43,607 bases of DNA from Bacteroidales bacterium (GCA_016939365.1 JAFGHD010000042.1:1-43607); one strand, 5' to 3'; positions 9,901 to 17,690 are shown, numbered from the stretch's first letter. Notes: generated by a model not told the origin, from the letters alone. Numbers and translations are program-made.

Positions 9901-10192
9901 CGGAGATAGCCCTGAGACAGCTCCGGCTGTGATACCCAACCCTTTTGCAGGATCTGTGGCTGTTTCTTTTCCTCAAAATGGCTTTCAGGAAGAGAGTTCT
10001 CCATTGCTTTATATCTTTAATATTACCGGAGGGCTTGTCCGCATCATTAAAGGCGAATGCAAGGATGAACGGTTTGTATTCATCTGGGATGGAGCGAATC
10101 AGGATGGAGCCGGATTGCCTGCCGGAGTATATGTGTTTCATGTTCCATGCCGATCCGGTTGCCGGTACTCCGGGAAGATTCTGAAATTCTAG
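6929..10192 (+). CDS. Large secreted beta-propeller protein with a T9SS C-terminal sorting domain
   Basis: 1087 residues. An N-terminal signal peptide (residues 1-~21) is followed by ~750 residues of repeated YncE/YVTN-like propeller blades. Recurring units such as NPLNNRIYC, NTNTDRIYV, MHNRIFATS and NPLNNRLYF are each followed by a strand like LQIIDGNS or IIVIDGPTH. A further region (~800-980) has motifs like ENWVGYFIP seen ahead of sorting domains in T9SS cargo. From about residue 1000 the tail (VIPNPFAGS, ending GLPAGVYVF then SGKILKF) is a type A T9SS sorting domain, so the protein should cross the outer membrane and be attached to or released from the surface. No catalytic residues are recognised; binding or adhesion is the likeliest role. 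Base composition is somewhat more AT-rich than the gene on its right. Confidence 0.85.
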   Translation: MKRAFTAVLSVCLFPGMSCLSQFPDSFYGCQGPQVPEDTLRTCGADVIIGNEWLPDNTSGGWPAEILFDPAGNCFYLHAGMHLIIIDATTFSRKRIRISESGSPSVTGGLEFTDEIAECKLVRNPLLNDIYCATEEERLLVIDGNTRSVEAVFDIPGEFRNLIIDLCYNQISQRLYWMMTDDEGLTVISVYDGTNHTFVAREYYSNTKGYKLLSAPDGSCLYLSCEEFGTGSPEMLVLKGDDLNVISHIPLDRIGIHMIYNTNTDRIYVVPEEGQELMVLAGDTVNSYLYSVPMNNAAIHITYNPLNNRIYCNGFGELQIIDGNSDVFIKAISLNGPVSRSLLFHEAGNMLYCGGDLNRIYKINGNTDEIVSQTLMNHNGRSRNLALDDTGVPPKLASANANTGHVTFFATDNMQLLELVQTAGYISAGCYNPNNNEIWLMQSHSINNRSFLNVYDGATGHKIGASLIPNSVNTLSQCAHNEMHNRIFATSTMSGRIIVIDGPTHSITGEIIVDQYPNEVYSIPGSDLLVCGTHNSILLINTGTLQIVATVTTEPCRKDAFVIGNDPPHKLYGTLSALGKVISVDYEDINSVKVDYVDVGDKPFLMACRSHGENKIYCARQSDIRIIDEETFTVEETIDIGSQIVSLEYNAFLDQLFVLSSAAQGLTYVPGKLSVITCNNNTFLLQEEFNAFFGSMVFNPLNNRLYFNTIWNFGAYNDEVALYSYDCDSNKVNAVLSPGLFRSHNECITWSTYSDILLNTKNNRVVVPNHGYSSATFVQCPTDRLSLAWGETWVSFPRMKRYGNNAFSSDSVLKMISAFPDIGIELRDAAGHYRRWENMLWSGNLLHVTSTSGYKLHLGSSEGAPPTIALHGARLRPSTLLTLLPDTENWVGYFIPFEMDPITAFGGWAWMNDHIRMVRTRHWTMVREEQQGRGGYVWRTTGHLRPFEYGDMIIIKTVGDAPLAFSWTGGDFAGGSVESVALSDASAGTTTGDSPETAPAVIPNPFAGSVAVSFPQNGFQEESSPLLYIFNITGGLVRIIKGECKDERFVFIWDGANQDGAGLPAGVYVFHVPCRSGCRYSGKILKF

Positions 10193-10246
10193 ATTTCCGA
10201 GGTGGAAGATTATGCTTTCGCCTGGTAATGTTTTGGCGTCGGAGCA

Positions 10247-13012
10247 TTATGGTGTGGCGTCCATAATACACCTGAACCCTACCGTCGCATTCCTTTCAAA
10301 CCCCGGGGAGACCCGCAGCAGCATTTGGGTGCGGTTAAGGGGTTGAGGGCCTCCCTTCACATACCACCAGCTTGAGGTGGGATCATAATAGCTTCCACCC
10401 CGGATGATTATGTAATAGCAGCTTCCGTTGTCATACATATCGTTGGTCAACTGCCAGACATTTCCCACAAGGTCCTGCACACCGGAAGGGGATGCTCCTG
10501 AAGGATAGTTGTTGACCGGGGTCATTCTTCCCACACCTGCATTGCAACGGGTGGAGTCCATTTCATTTCCCCATGGATATATCCTTCCGTCGGTTCCCTG
10601 TGCCGCGTACTGCCACTCCGCCTCTGTGGGAAGCCGCTTGCCGGCCCAGAGGGCGTAAGCCTGGGCATCCTCAAGGCTGACAAATGCTACAGGGTAATCT
10701 CCTGACCCTTCCGGGTACATACCGTTTTGCCAGTGCATCAGGAACCGTGAGGTGTCTTCCGGCTGGTACCCTGTCGCCCTGATGAACTCGTAGTATTGAT
10801 GGTTGGTCACCGGATATATGTCCATGAAATATCGGTGCATCTGCATTTCGCTTTCATGGTAATCGGGGTAGGGAATGAAATCGGAAGGTGTTTCCGGGTC
10901 CGTGACGAAACGGCCCGGCCGGATCTCGGTCATGCCTTCCGGGGGACTGACTGCGGGCTCCGTTGGTACTGATTTGCTGATCAGCCGGGGGGTGCCGGGT
11001 TCAAGCCACAGTACTCTTTCATCGAGGAGTTCGGTTCCGCTGAAGAGCTGAATTACGAATTTGCCTTCGTACCTGCCGAACAGGCCGGAAAGCTTTTCCC
11101 TTACCGGCCATGATGTGAAGGTGCGGCTGGAGTTCTGATAGGATGGATTGCCCGGCCAAACGATAATCCTGTCACCTGTGGAAGCAGTGATGTCCAGGGT
11201 GTCGGCGATCAGCTCCGCCTCAAGGATTTCAGGCAGCAAGGCAATGCAGTCTATGCTGCCTTCCATACGGCTGCCCAGGTATGACCTGTTGAATGCGTCC
11301 GTCCTGACCGGACAGAAGGTTCCCCCCTCCAGTGTGTCCGGGAGCAGTTCCTCATGGTGCCATAGGCTTATCAGATGATATCCGGCAGGCGCCTCAGAGC
11401 GGAATAGGGGTTGGTCGATGCCTTCAGGCACCAGGCTCAGCACGGTAAATATGGTTTTTCGGTCTCCCGGCCATTCGTTGACCCAGATGCTGTCGCGGAG
11501 GGTGGGGATCAACGGTGTCCATCCGAAACTGTTGAAGGCTGATGAGTTCTCGCGAAGGATCATGGTGGTCCGGCCGAGGGTGCGAAAGTCTTCCTTGATC
11601 CAGTCGGGCCGGCCGGGGGCGAAGGTGTTGATCTCAGTGCCGTAACCGTTGAAGAATGCCACGGCGATCTCACGGTGGATACGTCCCTGGCTGAGCTGGC
11701 AGACCCTGAAAATGGCAAAGTCGGGGCGGATGAGCTTGTTGAGGTTGAGCGGAGGCGGCAGGAAGAGGGCATCGTGTACCCTTCCGGAGATGATACCTGG
11801 CATGTCCTTCGGCACCGCCATGCCCTCGCTGTACATTACCACACCGCACCTGACACTGTCGGCGGCATGCTGTAACTCCCGGCTCGAACTGCCCCGGGTG
11901 TCGAGCACCACACCGTCAGCGTCCAGGGCGTCGATCAGATGTGCCATACCGGTGTAGGGGTTCTCAGCACGTGTGCTTTGATCCCATGGGTTGAAAGCGA
12001 TGAAAAAACGGGTGCCTTTGCTCCTGGCTGATTGGGAGAGTTCCCTGAGCTTTCCCAGTCCTCCCGGAAGGTCTGCATAGAGGTCCCACTGGTTGCGCTG
12101 ATCCACGCCCAACGCCGGCCATGTCGGCCATATTCCGAATACATCCCAGCCTCCCATCAGCCTGATCCCCTCATCCAGCAACTCATTGAACCGGTATCCT
12201 CCTGCAGGGTGATCATACCATTCGTGGTTCCAGCCAAACTGAAGGGTCATGAGGTAATCATTCCTGATCCATGAAAGGTCCTTTCTCCGGAACAGCGTGT
12301 CATCAAAATCCTCAAGGTCATAGAGATACCTTTCCTGAAACATGAGCTTCAGGCCGTTCTGCCAGGCGCCGGTGTAGAAGTCAATGTGGAAAATATACTC
12401 AACCGTCCCACCCGGGTAAAGGTAAGTCTGATACCTGCGTTTCACACCATTGGTAACCGATTGCCTCCGGGCAATGGCACAAAGGGAATGGCCTTCATCC
12501 ACAGAAAGGGTCCCGTAACCCATCTCCCATGCATTGTCAGGAAGGATGACACCCACATTCCCAAGGCCGGGGCGGCAGAGTTCCGTTCGGGCCAAAGCCC
12601 ATGGCCCGAACCCCGTGATATGTATTCTGTCGGGTGATTCCCCGAAAGGCACTACATTTTCGATGACCACCGTATCGTCTGACCGGTTCATGATGGTCAG
12701 GATCATTTGTTGCCCCGGTTGATGTCCATCCCTCAGATTGAGATATCCCATGCCATTACAGGGCAGGCTGAATACCAGTGTGTCGCCGGTATAACGGATC
12801 CCTTCAGGCTTGATGGGGATCATTTCCCCGCCGGTCCGCAATGAAAAAACCGGGATGTCCGGATCAAATAACTTTACAGACCCATCGGGCAGGGTGATTT
12901 TCAAAACGGGAGGCATTTGATCCGAAACGCATGATAGGAATGATTGGGTCCATGATGTCAGCGGAATGATCTGCAACACCAGGATCAGAACCAGGATGAA
13001 GATCTTTTTCAT
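10247..13012 (-). CDS. Exported fusion: glycoside-hydrolase-like barrel plus FGE-sulfatase-like domain
   Basis: 921 residues. The first ~22 residues are a signal peptide. Residues ~30-240 are beta-rich. Residues ~250-500 look like a TIM-barrel glycoside hydrolase of the GH36/GH31-like kind, with GWNHEWYDH at 260-268, GVVLDTRG placing Asp371 and VVMYSEG placing Glu396 as candidate catalytic acids. Residues ~500-680 are again beta-rich. Residues ~690-918 form a formylglycine-generating-enzyme-like (SUMF1) domain: DIYPVTNHQYYEFI, GKRLPTEAEWQYAA, YPWGNE, DLVGNVWQL, IIRGGSYYD, VGFRCI. The active cysteine pair that follows RGGS in true FGE is missing, so it probably binds rather than oxidises. I do not recognise the GH family; a polysaccharide substrate is inferred. 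The upstream gene ends in a terminator, so this gene needs its own promoter or read-through. Confidence 0.82.
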   Translation of the reverse strand: MKKIFILVLILVLQIIPLTSWTQSFLSCVSDQMPPVLKITLPDGSVKLFDPDIPVFSLRTGGEMIPIKPEGIRYTGDTLVFSLPCNGMGYLNLRDGHQPGQQMILTIMNRSDDTVVIENVVPFGESPDRIHITGFGPWALARTELCRPGLGNVGVILPDNAWEMGYGTLSVDEGHSLCAIARRQSVTNGVKRRYQTYLYPGGTVEYIFHIDFYTGAWQNGLKLMFQERYLYDLEDFDDTLFRRKDLSWIRNDYLMTLQFGWNHEWYDHPAGGYRFNELLDEGIRLMGGWDVFGIWPTWPALGVDQRNQWDLYADLPGGLGKLRELSQSARSKGTRFFIAFNPWDQSTRAENPYTGMAHLIDALDADGVVLDTRGSSSRELQHAADSVRCGVVMYSEGMAVPKDMPGIISGRVHDALFLPPPLNLNKLIRPDFAIFRVCQLSQGRIHREIAVAFFNGYGTEINTFAPGRPDWIKEDFRTLGRTTMILRENSSAFNSFGWTPLIPTLRDSIWVNEWPGDRKTIFTVLSLVPEGIDQPLFRSEAPAGYHLISLWHHEELLPDTLEGGTFCPVRTDAFNRSYLGSRMEGSIDCIALLPEILEAELIADTLDITASTGDRIIVWPGNPSYQNSSRTFTSWPVREKLSGLFGRYEGKFVIQLFSGTELLDERVLWLEPGTPRLISKSVPTEPAVSPPEGMTEIRPGRFVTDPETPSDFIPYPDYHESEMQMHRYFMDIYPVTNHQYYEFIRATGYQPEDTSRFLMHWQNGMYPEGSGDYPVAFVSLEDAQAYALWAGKRLPTEAEWQYAAQGTDGRIYPWGNEMDSTRCNAGVGRMTPVNNYPSGASPSGVQDLVGNVWQLTNDMYDNGSCYYIIIRGGSYYDPTSSWWYVKGGPQPLNRTQMLLRVSPGFERNATVGFRCIMDATP

Positions 13013-13061
13013 ATATTTTTGGCTATGGGCCGGTCAGTCGTCCGGCAGGGAATAAAAATAA

Positions 13062-13100
13062 AAAAAGCCTTTATCCCATGCAAGGGAACAAAGGCTTTTT
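13062..13100 (-). terminator. Rho-independent terminator (near-symmetric)
   Basis: An 11-bp perfect stem, AAAAAGCCTTT at 13062-13072 with AAAGGCTTTTT at 13090-13100, encloses a 17-nt loop. On the minus strand it ends in a long T-rich tract continuing past 13062. It lies just after the stop of the small PID-CTERM-like gene and before the start of the GH/FGE fusion gene, so it should end the small transcript. The symmetry would also let it work on the plus strand. Confidence 0.85.
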
Positions 13101-13137
13101 CCTTTACCAGCCAGGTTGTCCTGGTTTCAGTTATCGT

Positions 13138-13365
13138 TCAGGAAAGGATTCTCTTTTTCAGGTTGTATAACTTCCTGGCTCCATAACCGGCGGCAAGGCT
13201 TATCAGCACGAGCAGGCCTCCGCCGATGGAAGCTCCGCCACCAACCGGATTGGTGCCTTCGCCGCCCCCGACAGTGGGATCCCACGGCTGGGGCTGTGCG
13301 GAAAGAATAAACGGCAAGGCAATTATTGCTGCAATGAGGGTGATAAGGATAATCTGCTTCTTCAT
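13138..13365 (-). CDS. Small PID-CTERM-like sorting-signal protein
   Basis: 75 residues from ATG 13365 (MKKQIILITL); a frame to 13401 exists but would put a polar stretch ahead of an otherwise good signal peptide. Residues 1-~24 form the signal peptide. A Pro/Gly-rich spacer (PWDPTVGGGEGTNPVGGG) leads to GGGLLVLISLAAGYGARKLY and a basic end (NLKKRILS). Gly-rich linker, Gly-Gly-Leu-Leu segment, GYGARKLY and a Lys/Arg tail are the layout of PID-CTERM mini-proteins of Bacteroidota, in which a Pro-Ile-Asp motif precedes the Gly-Gly; here that position reads Ala-Ser-Ile. It is likely processed and held at the inner membrane by a dedicated sorting enzyme, not seen in this window. It lies between two exported-protein genes and has its own terminator. 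Function unknown. Confidence 0.8.
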   Translation of the reverse strand: MKKQIILITLIAAIIALPFILSAQPQPWDPTVGGGEGTNPVGGGASIGGGLLVLISLAAGYGARKLYNLKKRILS

Positions 13366-13453
13366 GGGTTTGTTTTTATTATTCTTACATGAAAACTTCA
13401 TGAAGTGAATTTTATTGTTCCGATCTTACAATTTCATCCGGCCGGATCATGAT

Positions 13454-14428
13454 CTATCTGATATACACCTTGCGTGAGGCTGTGGTTTCGTTTGAGATCA
13501 CCTTCACGACATAGCAGGTGTTCGCATCCTGCAGGGTAAGGACATTCAGGCCGTCGTCCAGGCTCTTATGCATCACAACTTGTCCCATCAGGCTGTAGAT
13601 CACTACATTGCCCTTCACGTTGTTCATGTTGTACACATAAATGTTGCTCTGCTGCGAGTAGATCGCGAAGTCATGTTTTGCCTGGCCTGTAGTCGTTTCT
13701 GGGGGTTGATCCGTGTCGTAACTCTGCCGGTAAGATTCCGGCCGAAAGGAACCGTTCGCAAGACTTTTTTCGCCATGATCCGGGTGTCGGGCGGATTCAT
13801 TGAAAGAGCATATTGTAGGTGCTGTAAGCAGATCGTTTTCATATATGCAGGCATAATCAGGAGGTATGCCGTACTTGGTTTCCACGTTGGGTGCGGAACA
13901 ATAGTACTGGCTGCCATCCATCAGAAAAATAGCCCCGTCCCTGCCCACAAACTCAATACCTGCAGGTTGGTTTTCATCATTTACGATGATCTCAACATGC
14001 AGATATCCTCCGAAGTCCGGATAATCCGGGACACATTTCAACCATGCCGGATTTAGTTGCATGAAACCTGCCCATGAAGTTAAGGCGAACATGGAGGGTT
14101 TAGCGTCAATTGCTGAGAGCTCATAAGGGGAGTGAAGCATAACTCCGAACATCGGATCACCATCCAGCAGTTCGAGCCGGAAGAGAGATATCTTGCCGTT
14201 TTGCCAGATGTTTTCTCCGAAAGCCAGTGTGTTGTAATTGAAATAAACCATTGTTGATGAATGGTATGTTTCGGGGAGGGAACATGCCAGCTCAATGTCA
14301 AACTCGAATACGCAGTTCATCCCGACTGTTTTGGTGCCTGCATTGCTGAAACGCCAGTGCAAGACCGGCTGGGCCATCACTCCTAGTGCGAAAAGAAGCA
14401 TGACCATGATTATGACATTTCTTTTCAT
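13454..14428 (-). CDS. Secreted protein with a T9SS C-terminal sorting domain
   Basis: 324 residues. Signal peptide at 1-19 (ALGVMAQ). Residues ~20-200 form a beta-rich domain I cannot assign; it begins QPVLHWRFSN and resembles the cohesin-like or plain beta-sandwich domains of T9SS cargo that report strand-rich measurement. A Pro/Thr linker near 235-245 precedes the tail at ~250-324 (FAIYSQQSNIYV, GNVVIYSLMGQVV, and a final SRKVYIR), a type A T9SS sorting domain. It has a well-formed promoter (TTG-N20-TATCTTTG) about 70 bp upstream, and is the first gene of a minus-strand run with the PID-CTERM-like gene 88 bp downstream. Secretion is well supported; function is unknown. Confidence 0.85.
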   Translation of the reverse strand: MKRNVIIMVMLLFALGVMAQPVLHWRFSNAGTKTVGMNCVFEFDIELACSLPETYHSSTMVYFNYNTLAFGENIWQNGKISLFRLELLDGDPMFGVMLHSPYELSAIDAKPSMFALTSWAGFMQLNPAWLKCVPDYPDFGGYLHVEIIVNDENQPAGIEFVGRDGAIFLMDGSQYYCSAPNVETKYGIPPDYACIYENDLLTAPTICSFNESARHPDHGEKSLANGSFRPESYRQSYDTDQPPETTTGQAKHDFAIYSQQSNIYVYNMNNVKGNVVIYSLMGQVVMHKSLDDGLNVLTLQDANTCYVVKVISNETTASRKVYIR

Positions 14429-14791
14429 AGCGCGAAGAATTGAACAGGTTTGAAGGATGTTTGCCAGCGGTTAAGGTTGAATTTTATTATAATGAATACA
14501 AAGATATAAATATTTCATGAGGATGTCAAGTGCCATCTCAACATATGTATCAGAAACGTTTTTGTTGACGATTGTTTTTATTGTCCCCCAAAGGTTGGAT
14601 GATTGTGTTAAATTATTTTTAATAATGTAGATGAATTCATAATCCAGGGTGAAGGCAAAGCTATTTCGCTTGCCATGTTGAAATGCTGCATGACCTACCG
14701 CTTCGTCATATGAAATCAGCATCTCAGAAAAAGTTTACCTTAGCATCTCTTTCCGGGGCGATACCCGGGGAGTTTCTTTTATTACCTGAAG
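14429..14791. other. AT-rich intergenic region between divergent genes
   Basis: 363 bp, clearly more AT-rich than its surroundings. It contains the minus-strand promoter for the T9SS cargo gene at 14499-14529. An 83-codon minus-strand frame (14471-14722) covers most of it but contains that promoter and resembles no family I know. No exact TAnnTTTG box is visible for the plus-strand ftsE gene. Confidence 0.6.
14499..14529 (-). promoter_or_regulatory. Promoter TTG-N20-TATCTTTG for the T9SS cargo gene
   Basis: On the minus strand, TTG at 14529-14527 and TATCTTTG at 14506-14499 are separated by 20 bp. Both elements match the Bacteroidota housekeeping promoter and the spacing equals that of the murB promoter. 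The start codon at 14428 is ~70 bp downstream. Confidence 0.75.
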
Positions 14792-15478
14792 ATGGAAGAC
14801 AATGTGGTGATCCGGTTTTCAGACGTCTCTGTATATCAGAAGGAAACGGATGTGTTGGCTCATGTAAGCTTTGATATCCGGAAGGGTGAGTTTGTTTACC
14901 TGATCGGGGTGACAGGCAGTGGTAAAAGCAGTATTCTGCGCACCATCTATGCAGACATCCCTCTCAGGAAGGGCAGTGCAAACGTGGCCGGTTACGATCT
15001 GGGTGAGATCAGACACAGCGAGGTACCTTTCCTGCGGCGTAAACTGGGAATCATTTTCCAGGATTTTCAGTTGCTTTCTGATCGGAACGTCAGGGAAAAC
15101 CTGATTTTTGTGATGAGAGCCACCGGGTGGAAGGATAAAAAGACAATGGAAACGAGGATAGGGGAGGTCTTATCAAGGGTGGGGCTGGAAAGCAAGATCC
15201 ATCAGATGCCCCACCAGTTGTCCGGAGGTGAGCAGCAGCGGGTGGCCATTGCCCGGGCCCTGATCAACAACCCTCAGATCGTTCTCGCAGATGAACCCAC
15301 CGGTAATCTAGATCCTGAAACATCCAGAGGGATCGTCAGGCTGCTCCTGGAGATCAGCCGGTCCGGCCGCGCAGTATTGATGGCTACACATAATTATTCC
15401 CTCTTCAAGGAATTCCCGGCTCGTACACTCAAGTGTGACAACCATCAACTAATCCCGGTCGAAAATCAGCCTGCATAA
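14792..15478 (+). CDS. ftsE: FtsE-type cell division ABC transporter ATP-binding protein
   Basis: 228 residues. Walker A GVTGSGKSS, signature LSGGEQQRVAIARAL and Walker B IVLADEPTGNLD are intact, followed by the switch histidine in LMATHNYSLF. The TGNLD sequence and size place it in the FtsE/LolD/MacB branch; Bacteroidota proteins with this start are usually FtsE, which with FtsX controls peptidoglycan hydrolases at the septum. No ftsX lies beside it, so the gene is separated from its partner. Its last 30 bases overlap tail-to-tail with the glycosyltransferase gene on the other strand. The ABC ATPase class is certain, FtsE specifically is likely. Confidence 0.8.
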   Translation: MEDNVVIRFSDVSVYQKETDVLAHVSFDIRKGEFVYLIGVTGSGKSSILRTIYADIPLRKGSANVAGYDLGEIRHSEVPFLRRKLGIIFQDFQLLSDRNVRENLIFVMRATGWKDKKTMETRIGEVLSRVGLESKIHQMPHQLSGGEQQRVAIARALINNPQIVLADEPTGNLDPETSRGIVRLLLEISRSGRAVLMATHNYSLFKEFPARTLKCDNHQLIPVENQPA

Positions 15479-16582
15479 CTTCTCAGCATTGACCGGGTTG
15501 GAGTACCGGCTCAGCGCAGACCTTCTGATCCGGATGTCCCCGGCCGTAAATGAGGCTGCGAAAACCGACTGCACTGCTTGTCTTATCTGAGCGGGCGTTT
15601 CTTCCACCAGGCATGTCTCCTCCAGACCGGTGCCGTTCAGCATGCTCCGGTTTGCAATGCAGAACCTTCCGTTGAAAAGGGCATTGAGAAGTTTGAGCTT
15701 CAGTCCGGTGGACTGAAAGGTGACCAGGATGTTCGCATGGGCATCACGGATGAGTCCGAAAAGCTCCTGATCGCCCGGGTCAGGAATGATCCGTACATTC
15801 GGGTGCCCCAACACCAGCTGCAGAAGGGATTTGCGGGGCTTCATACCGGCTATGACAAAAGGGATGTTCATTCCGCTGAACACCTTTTTGATCAGGAATC
15901 TTACTGCTTTTTCGTTTTCAGGTACCTCAAGATTTCCATGATACAGGACATAGTCACCTCGCCCCTCCCTGACTGAGACATCATCATTGGCATGAAAACT
16001 TGGAAGGAATTCACTCCTGATATCCCTGAAATTTCTCCTGAAATACTTCTTGTCATCATCTGAGACCGCAAGGATCATCTGTGCATGGCGGATCACCTTC
16101 TGATAGAAAAGCAGTTTGGCAGAAGCGCAGAGGTAATAACACTTGTTAAACAAATTCCTGTCGACCTTGCAAAGATTAAAGTAATAACGGTGTTCGATGT
16201 TGCTTTCCCGGTAAATCTTGAACCTGCCCGCAAGTGCAGGGTGATCCAGATAATAGCAACTGTGCAGGCCTTCGAACAGGATAGGGGCATCGTCCTGCTG
16301 AAGGTTCCTGATCAGTTCGTCAGATTTGCGGCTGGCAACGATATAGGGTTTTACGTACATGGCCGATCGCCATCCGATCAGTCGGGGATAATACCACACT
16401 TTTTCGCAATACTCCCTGAGATTTTCCGCCCGCTCACGGCCGGGATATTCAAAGCAGTGGAGCTTTATCCTGACTCCCGCGCGATGCAGAGCTGCCAGCT
16501 TGTAAAAGACATCGATCACGCCGCCGTAATTGGGTGGGTAAGGAATGTCAAATGCAATAATATGGAGTGACCTTTCAGGCAT
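15449..16582 (-). CDS. Glycosyltransferase family 1/4-like protein
   Basis: 377 residues from ATG 16582 (MPERSLHIIAFDIPYPPNYG), chosen because the longer frame from 16636 adds a basic stretch overlapping the upstream gene by 62 bases. The N-terminal Rossmann half has the glycosyltransferase opening IIAFDIPYPPNYGGV. The C-terminal half has the donor-site region with DYVLYHGNLEVPENEKAV and ILVTFQSTGLKLKLLNALFNGRFCIAN, where the GT4 EX7E motif would be; its glutamates are replaced. It is therefore a divergent GT-B enzyme, probably for surface polysaccharide or LPS. It overlaps the upstream glycosyltransferase by 8 bases, so the two are probably translated together. Donor and acceptor cannot be told. 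Confidence 0.82.
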   Translation of the reverse strand: MPERSLHIIAFDIPYPPNYGGVIDVFYKLAALHRAGVRIKLHCFEYPGRERAENLREYCEKVWYYPRLIGWRSAMYVKPYIVASRKSDELIRNLQQDDAPILFEGLHSCYYLDHPALAGRFKIYRESNIEHRYYFNLCKVDRNLFNKCYYLCASAKLLFYQKVIRHAQMILAVSDDDKKYFRRNFRDIRSEFLPSFHANDDVSVREGRGDYVLYHGNLEVPENEKAVRFLIKKVFSGMNIPFVIAGMKPRKSLLQLVLGHPNVRIIPDPGDQELFGLIRDAHANILVTFQSTGLKLKLLNALFNGRFCIANRSMLNGTGLEETCLVEETPAQIRQAVQSVFAASFTAGDIRIRRSALSRYSNPVNAEKLCRLIFDRD

Positions 16583-17690
16583 ATGATCTGATCGCGTTGG
16601 CCAGTTTCTCCTTTTCCTCTTCCCAGCAGAGATCACGTGAAGCCTTACCTGTGTTTGCCCTCCAACGGTTCATCGCTTCATTGTCATCCAGCATGCTTTT
16701 GATACAGCCGGCTATGTGTTCCGGGTCATGACTTTCAATCAACCGTCCCACATTATATTCCTTTATCACGGCCGCGATCTCGGGCAGAGGAGATGCCAAA
16801 ACCGGAATCCCTGCATGGATGTATTCAAAGAGTTTGTTGGGAAGGCAGTAGCGGTAATTCAGGCTGACATCCTTGTCGAGTGTGACACCCAGATCGGCAG
16901 CTGCAGTGTACCTGGGCAACAATGATGCGGGCAGGCGCGGAATGAATTTCACTTTGTCCTCCAGGTGAAACGATACAACCATCTTTTTCAGCCCGGGAAC
17001 GACATCACCTGCCCCTATGATGAGCAGCACAACATCGGTGAGATACTGCATGGCCATAATCAGCTCTTCAGCTCCGCGATGAATATTGATTCCTGATCCC
17101 TGAAGCAATACAATGCGGCGGTTTTCGGGAAGGCCGAGTTCTTTCCTGGTGATGGCCCCTATTGATGTCCCTGATGACGGTAAGTTCCGTACAACCTCCG
17201 TCCTGATCCCGTATTTGCGGTGGTACTCTCCGGCAATCGACCCGTTGACCGTGATCATCATCTTCAATCGCGGCACAATACTCTTTTCAATCCATTCCCA
17301 GGTACTCTTCACCCATTTCCGGTGAATCAACTCAGGCGTCTCCGTGAAATACTCATGACTGTCATAAATGATCGGTATCCTCCGGAACTTATGGACCAGC
17401 CAATTGGCCGGCAGGGTGTCCAGATCGTTCGAAAAAAGGATATCTGCTCTTCGGAATAGCAGGAAAAGGAAGAGCCGGATGTTATACTCCGCGTAAAATA
17501 ATGGCCCCTTATCAAAAACCAGTCGCATCCTGATCGCTTTGTAGGGTCTTGGATCCATGACTGGGCTGGATTTCCTGATTCGTCCGACCAGCACCACTTC
17601 ATAACCCAGTTCAACCAACACCATACATGTCCGATGCACCCGCTGGTCTGTCAACAGGTCATTTATCACCGACACGAATGCCTTTTTCAA
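16575..17690 (-). CDS. Glycosyltransferase family 4 protein
   Basis: 371 residues, GT-B fold. The start MKKAFVSVINDLLTDQRVHR is a common opening for Bacteroidota GT4 enzymes, which scan for the acceptor in the N-terminal half (IIYDSHEYFTE). The donor half contains VVLLQGSGINIHRGAEE, LLIIGAGDV and the nucleotide-sugar loop NKLFEYIHAGIPVLASPLPEI, which keeps the first glutamate of EX7E and its glycine-rich context. It probably transfers a sugar to a lipid-linked or surface glycan. It is the first gene of the pair and is divergent from murB across ~104 bp. Specific sugar unknown. Confidence 0.88.
   Translation of the reverse strand: MKKAFVSVINDLLTDQRVHRTCMVLVELGYEVVLVGRIRKSSPVMDPRPYKAIRMRLVFDKGPLFYAEYNIRLFLFLLFRRADILFSNDLDTLPANWLVHKFRRIPIIYDSHEYFTETPELIHRKWVKSTWEWIEKSIVPRLKMMITVNGSIAGEYHRKYGIRTEVVRNLPSSGTSIGAITRKELGLPENRRIVLLQGSGINIHRGAEELIMAMQYLTDVVLLIIGAGDVVPGLKKMVVSFHLEDKVKFIPRLPASLLPRYTAAADLGVTLDKDVSLNYRYCLPNKLFEYIHAGIPVLASPLPEIAAVIKEYNVGRLIESHDPEHIAGCIKSMLDDNEAMNRWRANTGKASRDLCWEEEKEKLANAIRSYA

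Noticed and set aside
14471-14722. 83-codon frame on the minus strand in the AT-rich gap
   Set aside because: A good TTG-N20-TATCTTTG promoter for the next gene lies inside it, and the sequence matches no family I know.
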